Source of the DNA: Prauserella aidingensis
Lineage (GTDB): Bacteria; Actinomycetota; Actinomycetes; Mycobacteriales; Pseudonocardiaceae
Reading direction: 5' to 3'
DNA length: 46,568 bases
NCBI RefSeq assembly: GCF_024171865.1
Contig: NZ_JAMTCN010000033.1
Coordinates: 1-46,568, forward strand
Part shown: positions 27,326 to 33,947 of the stretch, in pieces
Position numbering within the stretch: position 1 is the first letter of the stretch
Layout of the letters: each line of letters opens with the position of its first letter
Notes under the pieces: model-generated
What the model was told of the DNA's origin: nothing
The model's database searches: none
What the model saw: the letters and a program-made list of their open reading frames with translations, nothing else
Made by a program: the position numbers and the translations under genes

Positions 27326-27496
27326 GGCTCAACTATGGCATCACCGTGATGCCAATGCAAGCCCTGTTGGCTCAGGAACGGCTCGAGATGCGCCAAGACG
27401 AGAGTGCCGACCCCTTTCACCAGGGACAACTCGGGGCGTCAATCGTGAGCCAATGCGGTGCCACAGGTGGCTCATGTAGGCTCATCCTCTGGCTCA
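27325..27496. repeat. array of TGGCTCA boxes upstream of the RHH cluster
   Basis: TGGCTCA occurs on the + strand at 27325-27331, 27368-27374, 27468-27474 and 27490-27496, on the minus strand at 27452-27446, and as AGGCTCA at 27478-27484. The three at 27468-27496 are spaced 10 and 12 bp, about one helical turn. The first overlaps the start codon and the gap between -10 and start. Confidence 0.6.
27332..27360 (-). promoter_or_regulatory. promoter with palindromic operator for the RHH-DUF4097 genes
   Basis: On the minus strand: -35 TTGCAT (27360-27355), 17-bp spacer, -10 CATAGT (27337-27332), then six bases to ATG 27325. A perfect inverted repeat with nine-base arms (TGGCATCAC at 27336-27344, GTGATGCCA at 27346-27354, one central base) fills the spacer. 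A repressor bound there would block RNA polymerase, and the RHH protein encoded next is the obvious candidate. Confidence 0.7.
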
Positions 27497-27585
27497 CCCG
27501 GGCGCACCCGATGGCCGGCCGGTGCTCGCCGAGGGGGCGGTGCCGCCAACGCCGTTCGCCGCCGCGGCGGTGAACGGCGGCGTGG

Positions 27586-28758
27586 TCACGGGCGCGGGTG
27601 GCGCAGTCGCGCTGCCTGCCGGGTCAGGTGCTCACGCTCGGGAACGCTCGTGGCAGCGCGGGCGGCCTCGGCGTACAGGTCCGCCGCACGGACGTGCTCG
27701 CCCGCGCGCTCGTGCAGGTAGGCCAACGCGGCGGCGTACCGCGGAAGGCTGGGATCCACCTGCTCGAGCGCCGCCAAGCCCGCTCGGGCCCCGTCGGCCT
27801 CCCCGACCGCGACCGCCCGGTTCAACCGCACCACGGGGCTGCCGGTGAGTCGGAGCAGTTCGTCGTACCACTCCACGATCTGCGGCCAATCCGTCTCGGC
27901 CGCCGTCGGGGCATCGGCGTGCAACGCGGCGATCGCCGCCTGGGCCTGGTACTCGCCGAGCCGATCCCGCGCGAGGGCCGCCTGCAGGATCTCCACGCCC
28001 TCCGCGATCAGCCCGGTGTCCCAGCGGCCACGGTCCTGCTCGGCGAGGGGTACCAGCCGTCCCTCCGCGTCCGTGCGGGCCGCGCGGCGGGCGTGGTGCA
28101 ACAGCATCAGCGCCAACAATCCCGCCACCTCGGGGTCATCGGTCAACGCGGCGAACTGGCGGGTCAGCCGAACGGCCTCCGCCGCCAGGTCGACGTCGCC
28201 GCCGTAGCCCTCGTTGAAGACGAGGTACAGCACCCGCAACACCGTCGCCGGGTCGCCGGACCTGTCGAACGACTCGCCCGCGATCCGCCGCTTGGCCCTG
28301 CTGATCCGCTGCGCCATCGTCGCTTCGGGCACCAGGTACGCCGCGGCGATCTGCCGCGTGGTGAGGCCGCCGACGGCACGCAGCGTCAGCGCGACCGCCG
28401 ACGCGGGAGACAGCGACGGATGGGCGCACAGGAAGTACAGCCGGAGCGTGTCGTCCGTGACCGGGGTGGGGCCCGGCGGGGGCTCGGCCGCCACCGCGAC
28501 CTCGCGCCCCCGCCGCGACTCCTCCGCCCGCCGGGCGTCGACGAACCGGCGCCACGACGCCGCGATCAGCCACCCCTTCGGGTCGCGCACGGGCTCCGCA
28601 CCGCCGGACGAGTGTGACGGCGAGCCGTCGGGCCACGTCTCCAGCGCCCGGATCACGGCCTCCTGCACCGCGTCCTCCGCCGACGCGAAGTCCGCCCCGC
28701 GCCGGACGAGCACCCCGATCACGGCGGGCACCAGCTCCCGCAGCGCCGCCGGATTCAC
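27586..28758 (-). CDS. ECF42-type sigma factor with C-terminal TPR-like extension
   Basis: About 390 residues. Sigma region 2 at residues 1-75 (RGADFASAEDAVQEAVIRALETWP; PKGWLIAASWRRFVDARR), region 4 at about 105-165 (SAVALTLRAVGGLTTRQIAAAYLVPEATMAQRISRAKRRI), then ~220 residues of helical repeats (DUF6596 type: FNEGYGGDVDLAAEAVRL, LLALMLLHHARR, PQIVEWYDELLRLTGSPVVRLNRAVAV, YAAALAYLHERAGEHVRAADLYAEAA). This layout defines the ECF42 group, which lacks an anti-sigma factor and is paired with DGPF proteins. Its GTG start at 28758 overlaps the DGPF gene stop by four bases (GTGA), so the two are coupled. Confidence 0.92.
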   Translation of the reverse strand: MNPAALRELVPAVIGVLVRRGADFASAEDAVQEAVIRALETWPDGSPSHSSGGAEPVRDPKGWLIAASWRRFVDARRAEESRRGREVAVAAEPPPGPTPVTDDTLRLYFLCAHPSLSPASAVALTLRAVGGLTTRQIAAAYLVPEATMAQRISRAKRRIAGESFDRSGDPATVLRVLYLVFNEGYGGDVDLAAEAVRLTRQFAALTDDPEVAGLLALMLLHHARRAARTDAEGRLVPLAEQDRGRWDTGLIAEGVEILQAALARDRLGEYQAQAAIAALHADAPTAAETDWPQIVEWYDELLRLTGSPVVRLNRAVAVGEADGARAGLAALEQVDPSLPRYAAALAYLHERAGEHVRAADLYAEAARAATSVPEREHLTRQAARLRHPRP

Positions 28759-29162
28759 TCGGCGGTCTCGGCCTTGTTCGACAGGAACGGCCGCAGTTCG
28801 AGCCATTCGTGGATCGGCTCGCCGTTCGGACCGGGAGCCGCCGACAGTTCGCCCGCCAGTTCGAGCGCCCGCTCGTAGGATTCGACGTCGATCACCATCC
28901 AGCCCGCGACGAGATCCTTGGTCTCGGCGAACGGCCCGTCCGTCACCGGCGGGCGCCCCTCGCCGTCGTAGCGCACGAACGTGCCCTCGGGCGAGAGCGC
29001 CTGTGCGTCGACGAACTCACCCGTGGACTGCAGTTTCGCCGCGAAGTCGCTCATGTAGCGCATGTGCGCGTCGACCTCGTCGGGGCTCCAGCGGTCGATC
29101 GTTCCGTAGTCGACGACCGGCTCCGGCCCGCCCCGGTAGTGCTTCAGCAGCAGGTACTTCAT
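28755..29162 (-). CDS. DGPF (YCII-related) protein paired with ECF42
   Basis: 135 residues with the family motif VTDGPFAETKDLVAGWMVIDVESYERALELA at about 73-103 and an N-terminal MKYLLLKHYRGG strand. DGPF/YCII proteins have a ferredoxin-like fold of unclear activity and are the standard genomic partners of ECF42 sigma factors, probably as targets or modulators. ATG 29162 has AGGAGG seven bases upstream. The gene overlaps the sigma factor gene by four bases and has a candidate ECF42 promoter upstream (29214-29240), so the operon is probably autoregulated. Confidence 0.9.
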   Translation of the reverse strand: MKYLLLKHYRGGPEPVVDYGTIDRWSPDEVDAHMRYMSDFAAKLQSTGEFVDAQALSPEGTFVRYDGEGRPPVTDGPFAETKDLVAGWMVIDVESYERALELAGELSAAPGPNGEPIHEWLELRPFLSNKAETAE

Positions 29163-29213
29163 GGTGCTCCTCCTTCGCCGTGGCGGCCCTCGTGGCCGCT
29201 CGCATGCCCCTGG

Positions 29214-29240
29214 GACGGAGCCGGCTCCTCATTCTCGACA
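29214..29240 (-). promoter_or_regulatory. candidate ECF42-dependent promoter
   Basis: On the minus strand TGTCGA (29240-29235), 17 bp, CGTC (29217-29214), about 52 nt before the DGPF start. The hexamer and the CGWC -10 are the motif reported for ECF42 sigma factors (recalled from the S. venezuelae study). Confidence 0.55.
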
Positions 29241-29287
29241 CGACGAGAGCACTTTTCCCGAATTTTCCGGCGCACTCGGACGGGCGT

Positions 29288-30199
29288 TCACAGACTCAGG
29301 ACGGTCTCGCGGGTGACGCGGGAGAGCTTCTCGGGGTTGCGGACTCCGTAGAGGCCGCTGACCAGGCCGTCGTCGATGCGCACCGCCACCACGGTGTCGA
29401 CCTCGTCGCCGCGCCACAGCACGAGTGCCGGGTGCCCGTTCACGCTCGCCGGGGCGAGCGTGCCGATCTCGGGAACATGCCAGGCGCCGGCCGCGAGGAC
29501 CCTGCCCACCCTGTCCGAGCCCACGATCGGGTTCGGCACCGCCTGCGCGAGACCGCCACCGTCACCGATCAGCACGACGTCGGGGGCCAGGATGTCCAGC
29601 AGGCCCTGCAGGTCACCCGTGTCGACCGCGCGGCGGAACGCGTCCAGCGCCCGCCGCGCCTCGTTCGGAGACGCCGGGCCGCGCGGCCTGCGGGCGGCGA
29701 CGTGGCCACGGGCCCGGTGGGCGATCTGCCGGACCGCCGCGGCGTTCTTGCCGACCGCCGCGGCGATCTCCTCGTACTCGACGGCGAACACGTCCCGCAA
29801 CACGAACACGGCGCGTTCGGTCGGCGACAGGGTCTCCAGCACCAGCAGCATCGCCATCGACACACTCTCGGCCAGCTCGACGTCGTCGGCCACGTCGGCC
29901 GCGGTGGCCAGCGGCTCGGGCAGCCACGCGCCGACGTAGGTCTCCTTACGCCTCCCGAGCGAGCGCATCCGCGTGAGCGCCTGCCTCGTCGTGATGCGCA
30001 CCAGGTACGCCCGCCGGTCACGCACCCGCGCCAGTTCGACGCCCGTCCACTTCAGCCACGTCTCCTGCAGCACGTCCTCGGCGTCGGTGGCCGAGCCGAG
30101 CATCTCGTAGGCGACGGTGAACAGCAGGTTCCGGTGTGCGACGAACACCTCGGTGGCCGCGTCGACGTCCGGCGCGGGCGGGTGCGGCGTGGCGGTCAT
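29288..30199 (-). CDS. ECF41-type sigma factor with SnoaL-like C-terminal domain (SigJ-like)
   Basis: About 303 residues. Region 2 (NLLFTVAYEMLGSATDAEDVLQETWLKW), the linker motif WLPEP, region 4 (LSPTERAVFVLRDVFAVEYEEIAAAVGKNAAAVRQIAHRAR) and a SnoaL-like C-terminal domain with LIGDGGG and NPEKL, the two motifs typical of ECF41. In this group the C-terminal domain regulates the sigma factor in place of an anti-sigma. ATG 30199 has AAGGGAG upstream. Divergent from an AhpD/CMD-like gene, the usual ECF41 partner, with matching promoter motifs for both genes in between. Confidence 0.93.
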   Translation of the reverse strand: MTATPHPPAPDVDAATEVFVAHRNLLFTVAYEMLGSATDAEDVLQETWLKWTGVELARVRDRRAYLVRITTRQALTRMRSLGRRKETYVGAWLPEPLATAADVADDVELAESVSMAMLLVLETLSPTERAVFVLRDVFAVEYEEIAAAVGKNAAAVRQIAHRARGHVAARRPRGPASPNEARRALDAFRRAVDTGDLQGLLDILAPDVVLIGDGGGLAQAVPNPIVGSDRVGRVLAAGAWHVPEIGTLAPASVNGHPALVLWRGDEVDTVVAVRIDDGLVSGLYGVRNPEKLSRVTRETVLSL

Positions 30200-30228
30200 G
30201 AGTCTCCCTTCTGCGGTGACACCCCTAC

Positions 30229-30256
30229 GACGCCGCAGGCCGCCGCGGTGTGACAC
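30229..30256 (-). promoter_or_regulatory. candidate ECF41 promoter for the sigma factor gene
   Basis: On the minus strand TGTCACA (30256-30250), 17 bp, CGTC (30232-30229), 30 nt before the ATG. The published ECF41 consensus is TGTCACA, about 16 bp, CGTC. Implies autoregulation. Confidence 0.6.
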
Positions 30257-30290
30257 CCGCGGCCGTCACGGACCGGTGGCGACCGCGGGT

Positions 30291-30317
30291 GTCACAGGCC
30301 CCGCACCGCCGGCGTCT
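30291..30317 (+). promoter_or_regulatory. candidate ECF41 promoter for the CMD/AhpD-like gene
   Basis: TGTCACA (30291-30297), 16 bp, CGTC (30314-30317), 84 nt before ATG 30402. Full match to the ECF41 consensus. Its -35 region and that of the divergent promoter form a 14-bp inverted repeat (30250-30263 with 30284-30297). Confidence 0.7.
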
Positions 30318-30401
30318 TCTGGTCGCCCCCCGGCGAACGTCCCCGCACGACACACGTCGTCCGGCGACATCGCCACCGCAGCAACGAGGAGGACCACCGC
30401 A

Positions 30402-30896
30402 ATGGAAACCCGATTCGACATGTTCGGCAACGAACTGGCGCTCAAGTTCGCCAAACGGTTCGCGAACGCAGGCGCGGTCATCACAGACTCACCGCTGCCC
30501 ACATCCATCCAGGAGCTCGTGTCACTGCGGGCCAGCCAGATCAACGGCTGCGGCTGGTGCGTCGACATGCACACCAAGGAGGCCGCCGCCCACGGGGAGA
30601 GCGCCGAGCGGCTCAACCTCGTCGCCGTGTGGCGGGAGACCACCGTCTTCACCGCCGCCGAGCGCGCCGCACTCGCCTTCGCCGAGGAGGGCACCCGGCT
30701 CGCCGACGCCCACCAGGGCGTGTCCGACGACACCTGGGCGGCGATCCGCGAGCACTACGACGACGACGAGACCGCGGCGCTCGTGGCGCTGGTGAGCCTG
30801 ATCAACGCGGCCAACCGCATGGCCGTGATCGTCCATCAGAAGGGCGGTTCGTACCGGCCGGGCATGTTCGAGGCCGCCCTGTCGGGACAGTCGTGA
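30402..30896 (+). CDS. carboxymuconolactone decarboxylase/AhpD-like protein, ECF41 partner
   Basis: 164 residues, all-helical. QINGCGWCVDMHTKEA supplies the CxxC...H motif of AhpD-type peroxidase/reductases, followed by FTAAERAALAFAEEGTRL and LVALVSLINAANRMAV. Members act on peroxides or other small electrophiles through the two Cys; the physiological substrate is unknown. AGGAGG lies about ten bases before ATG 30402. It is divergent from the ECF41 sigma factor and carries a matching promoter, so it is the expected direct target. Ends at a 40-nt perfect palindrome. Confidence 0.92.
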   Translation: METRFDMFGNELALKFAKRFANAGAVITDSPLPTSIQELVSLRASQINGCGWCVDMHTKEAAAHGESAERLNLVAVWRETTVFTAAERAALAFAEEGTRLADAHQGVSDDTWAAIREHYDDDETAALVALVSLINAANRMAVIVHQKGGSYRPGMFEAALSGQS

Positions 30897-30901
30897 CAGG
30901 A

Positions 30902-30941
30902 CGGCGGTGCGGGGGCGCTCGCGAGCGCCCCCGCACCGCCG
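30902..30941. terminator. 40-nt perfect palindrome between convergent CMD and SDR genes
   Basis: Twenty-base arms (30902-30921 and 30922-30941) are perfectly complementary. It begins five bases after the CMD stop codon and ends 38 bases past the SDR stop on the other strand, so it can serve both directions. Confidence 0.8.
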
Positions 30942-30979
30942 CGGAATCTGGCTCTCGCCTCCGGGGAACGGTGCAGCGG

Positions 30980-31741
30980 TCAGACGACGCCTGCGCGGAT
31001 CTCGTCGTAGATCCGGCGAGGATCGCCTGCCAGCGACGCCTTGACGTGCGCGCTCCAGTCATCGGCGAGAACCTCGACCGAGCCCGCCTCGACGCCGTCC
31101 AGGCCCGCACCGGCGACCACAGCCGGGTCACCCTTGGGGCCGTTGTAGGCAGCGCTGAAGTCGGTGTCGACGGCACCCAGGTGCAGGCCGGTGACCAGCG
31201 TGCCCTGGTTGTCGAGCTCGGTGCGCACCCCGTTCGTCAGCGCCCATTGTGCCGCCTTGGCGGCGTGATAGCCGTTCGTGCCGGGGTAAGCGTGCCAGGA
31301 CTGCGCGGACAGCACGTTCAGCATTGCCCCGCCCCCACCCGCCGCCAGCACGGGGGCGAACGCCCGTACGACGGCCAGTGTTCCCCAGAAGTTCGTCTCC
31401 ATCTCCGCACGAACGGCTGCGAGGTCCGAGGTGACGAGGTCGGTGAAGTTGCTGACACCGGCGTTGTTCACCAGCAGCGTCACGTCGTCCGCCGCGGCGG
31501 CCGCGGCGCGGACCGTCTCGTCGTCGGTCACGTCCAGCCGCAGCGGAACGGTGCCGGGCAGGTCGATCGTCTCCGGCCGCCGCGCCGTCGCGTACACGCG
31601 GGCCGCGCCGCGGTCGAGGAGCTGCCGGACGAAGTGGCGGCCCAGTCCGCGGTTCGCTCCGGTGACGAGTGCGACGGTGCCCTCGATGCGCAGGCCGGAA
31701 ACCGGGGCGGCGAACCGGCGGGATTCGGTGTTCGGTGTCAT
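30980..31741 (-). CDS. short-chain dehydrogenase/reductase
   Basis: 253 residues, classical SDR. Cofactor motif VTGANRGLGRHF, then RLDVTDDE, LVNNAGV, and the catalytic Ser (LNVLSAQSW) with YHAAK (Tyr and Lys). The Arg-rich TARRPE after the second strand suggests NADP(H). Substrate unknown. The gene is divergent from a MerR regulator and its promoter (TAGCGT -10 seven bases before the ATG) has the stretched spacer of MerR-controlled genes, so it is probably induced by the MerR ligand. Confidence 0.92.
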   Translation of the reverse strand: MTPNTESRRFAAPVSGLRIEGTVALVTGANRGLGRHFVRQLLDRGAARVYATARRPETIDLPGTVPLRLDVTDDETVRAAAAAADDVTLLVNNAGVSNFTDLVTSDLAAVRAEMETNFWGTLAVVRAFAPVLAAGGGGAMLNVLSAQSWHAYPGTNGYHAAKAAQWALTNGVRTELDNQGTLVTGLHLGAVDTDFSAAYNGPKGDPAVVAGAGLDGVEAGSVEVLADDWSAHVKASLAGDPRRIYDEIRAGVV

Positions 31742-31748
31742 GTCCCGT

Positions 31749-31780
31749 ACGCTAGAATCTCACGTGGACGTGAGGTGCAA
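31749..31780 (-). promoter_or_regulatory. MerR-type promoter and operator of the SDR gene
   Basis: On the minus strand -35 TTGCAC (31780-31775), a 20-bp spacer, -10 TAGCGT (31754-31749), then seven bases to ATG 31741. The spacer holds the perfect palindrome CTCACGT-CC-ACGTGAG (31759-31774). A 19-20 bp spacer with a central dyad is the hallmark of promoters activated by MerR proteins through DNA untwisting. Confidence 0.75.
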
Positions 31781-31813
31781 GTCGTGTGCCAGGATTCCGG
31801 GAGAAGGGAAGCC

Positions 31814-32161
31814 GTGCGCATCGGAGAGATCGCCCGGCGGTCGGGTGTCAGCGTCCGCGCGCTGCGGTACTACGAGGAGCAGGGACTGCTCGTCCCCGGC
31901 CGCAGCCCCGGAGGGCAGCGCGAATACAGCCAGGACGCCGTCCAAACGGTTCGGGCCATCCAACAGCTCTACGCCGCAGGCCTGTCCAGCCGCCGCGTTG
32001 CCGAGCTGCTCCCCTGCATGGACACCGGCACCACCACCGACCATCAGCGAGCGATGCTCAAGGCCGAACGCGACCGCATCCGCGCACAGATCAAGGAGCT
32101 CACCGCCACGCTCGCCCGTCTCGATGAACTCGTCGACGCCGCCGACCGCCGCGGATCGTGA
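31814..32161 (+). CDS. MerR-family transcriptional regulator
   Basis: About 115 residues from GTG 31814 (AAGGGA ribosome site). N-terminal winged helix RIGEIARRSGVSVRALRYYEEQGLLVPGR, wing RSPGGQREYSQDAV, and a C-terminal coiled coil (QRAMLKAERDRIRAQIKELTATLARLDELVD) for dimerisation. A single Cys (LLPCMD) lies before the coil. The effector-binding part is very short, as in small MerR proteins sensing metals, oxidants or small electrophiles. Divergent from the SDR gene with a long-spacer promoter between them. Confidence 0.92.
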   Translation: MRIGEIARRSGVSVRALRYYEEQGLLVPGRSPGGQREYSQDAVQTVRAIQQLYAAGLSSRRVAELLPCMDTGTTTDHQRAMLKAERDRIRAQIKELTATLARLDELVDAADRRGS

Positions 32162-32193
32162 ACGCCGTCACCGGCGCTCACCGAGCGCGTCGG

Positions 32194-32619
32194 TCAGCTC
32201 GCCTCGACGCGGCCGTGGGTCAGAGCGGCCAGCGCGTCGGCGAGCTTCCGGTGCTGTCGCGTGACCAGCGGGCCGTACTGGATCGCCTTCGACTTGATAC
32301 CGAGTTCCACCCGCGTGCCCGTGGGCTCGGGCGTGACCAGGACCGGGTAGAAGAAGCCCCACGTGGTGGCCGACATCCCCGATTCGAGTAGCACCATGCC
32401 GCGCCCGGGATCGGCGTCCGCCACGCTGAACCCGGGAGGACAGTGCTGCGTGACCCAGCCGTAGACGTGCTGCGGCGGCGCTCCCGTCCGCACGACGCAC
32501 CGGCGTTTCGTCATGGGCACCGTGGTGAGTGATCCCTTCCGCCTCAGCGCGAACAGCACGAGGACGGTGACGCCGGCCGCCGCGCCCAACAGGGCCAACA
32601 GGAACGTGACGATGTCCAT
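32194..32619 (-). CDS. membrane-anchored protein, SRPBCC-like soluble part
   Basis: 141 residues. One N-terminal membrane helix (about 3-24), then a soluble domain (KRRCVVRTGAPPQHVYGWVTQHC ... GMVLLESGMSATTWGFFYPVLVTPEPTGTRVELGIKSKAIQYGPLVTRQHRKLADAL). The strand-loop pattern and VTPEPTGTRVELGIKSK resemble polyketide-cyclase/SRPBCC-type folds, but that is weak. No ribosome site is evident before ATG 32619. It is minus strand, convergent with the MerR gene and downstream of the THUMP-like gene. Function unknown. Confidence 0.6.
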   Translation of the reverse strand: MDIVTFLLALLGAAAGVTVLVLFALRRKGSLTTVPMTKRRCVVRTGAPPQHVYGWVTQHCPPGFSVADADPGRGMVLLESGMSATTWGFFYPVLVTPEPTGTRVELGIKSKAIQYGPLVTRQHRKLADALAALTHGRVEAS

Positions 32620-32725
32620 GGGCGCCGATTGTGCCTCGACGCCGGGCCCTCGAAGTGTCGGCACCGTCCAATCGGCGTGCCGACGTGACGAACCCCGCAG
32701 CATCGCTCCCGCGTGACTGCCCGCG

Positions 32726-33916
32726 TCAGGCGGGCACGCGTTCGGCCTTGCAGACGAACGCCGTCGGCCGCCGCCCGATACGGGTGAGCACGACGCTCGC
32801 CTCGCCCGATCCGGACGGCTTGAGCCTGCGGCGCAGCGTGTTCGGGTCGACGTCCAGCCCGCGCACGAGGATCTCGACCCTGCCGACGTCGTGGCGCCGC
32901 AGCATCGCCCGCAGTTCCTTCTCGCTGTAGCGGCCGAATTCCAGCACCCGGAACGCACGCACCCCGGGTGGCGGCTCGTCGCCGGTGAGGTAGGCGATGC
33001 GCTCGTCCAGTTGCCACAGACCGTGCCGCGCTCCGTAGTGCCGCACCAGCCCCGCCCGCACGACCGCGCCGTCGGGATCGACGAGCCACTCCCCCGGCTC
33101 ACCGACGCCCGCGTCGTCCGGCTCGTCGTCGGTGATCGTCCACTGTGGCCCGCCGGTCCCGGCCTCGCCGGAGCGCAGGACCGTGGCGCGCCTGCGTGCC
33201 GTGGCGAGGCCGCCGGACCACAGACACGATTCCCGCACCTGCCCGTCGAGTGACACGAGCTCGACCTCGCGCGCCCACGGCGCGATCGAGGTGTCGAGGC
33301 CCGGCGCGCACTTCACGACCAGGTCGCGCCCGTCGTAGGCGGTGGCCAGCTCGTCGAGCGCGGGCACGAAGTCGCCCGGTTTCCACGTGCGGCGACCCGA
33401 CGAGTCCCGCCGGGCGGGGTCGGCCACCACCACGGCGTCGCGGGTGACCGGCGCGAGCGCGTCCGCACGCACCACCGTGGGAGACACCCCGGCCACGGCG
33501 GCGTTGTGCCGCGCCATCGCCAGCCGCGCCGGATCGAGGTCCGAACCCACGCACCGGGCCGCAGTCCGGGCCAGCTCGACGAGGTCGGCCCCGATCGAGC
33601 ACGTCACGTCGTGTACGTCGCGGCCCGCGAGCCGCTCCGCACGGTGGCGCGCCACCAGCGAGGCGCTCGCCTGTTGCAGCGCGTCCGAGGTCAACAGCCA
33701 CGACGCCGGATCATCCAGTTTGGACGCCGCTTTCCGGCGCAGCAGGACGGTTTCCAGCACGGCGGCGTACCGTTCGCTTACGAGACGACGGGCACTGGTC
33801 ACATCGGACAGCCAGCTCGCGTCGGTCAACGCCAGCCCGTCGCAGGCCGCGATCGCCTCCACACCCTCGGCCGAGGCCAGGAAGGCGACGTCGTCGGGTG
33901 AGAAGGCGTACGGCAA
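32726..33916 (-). CDS. class I methyltransferase with C-terminal THUMP-like domain
   Basis: About 396 residues. An N-terminal helical part (FSPDDVAFLASAEGVEAIAAC), a Rossmann methyltransferase core (motif I DVTCSIGADLVELA, then VGSDLDPARLAMARHNAAVAG and VVVADPARRDSSGRR), and a C-terminal THUMP-like region (LVRHYGARHGLWQLDERIAYLTG, VEILVRGLDVDPNTLRRRLKPSG). This actinobacterial family is presumed to act on RNA; target unknown. The only plausible start matching family length is TTG 33916, with AGGAG about 11 nt upstream. It lies 31 nt after the next methyltransferase gene. Confidence 0.85.
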   Translation of the reverse strand: MPYAFSPDDVAFLASAEGVEAIAACDGLALTDASWLSDVTSARRLVSERYAAVLETVLLRRKAASKLDDPASWLLTSDALQQASASLVARHRAERLAGRDVHDVTCSIGADLVELARTAARCVGSDLDPARLAMARHNAAVAGVSPTVVRADALAPVTRDAVVVADPARRDSSGRRTWKPGDFVPALDELATAYDGRDLVVKCAPGLDTSIAPWAREVELVSLDGQVRESCLWSGGLATARRRATVLRSGEAGTGGPQWTITDDEPDDAGVGEPGEWLVDPDGAVVRAGLVRHYGARHGLWQLDERIAYLTGDEPPPGVRAFRVLEFGRYSEKELRAMLRRHDVGRVEILVRGLDVDPNTLRRRLKPSGSGEASVVLTRIGRRPTAFVCKAERVPA

Positions 33917-33947
33917 CGGTTCCCGTGCTCCTACTGCGGCGAGCCGG

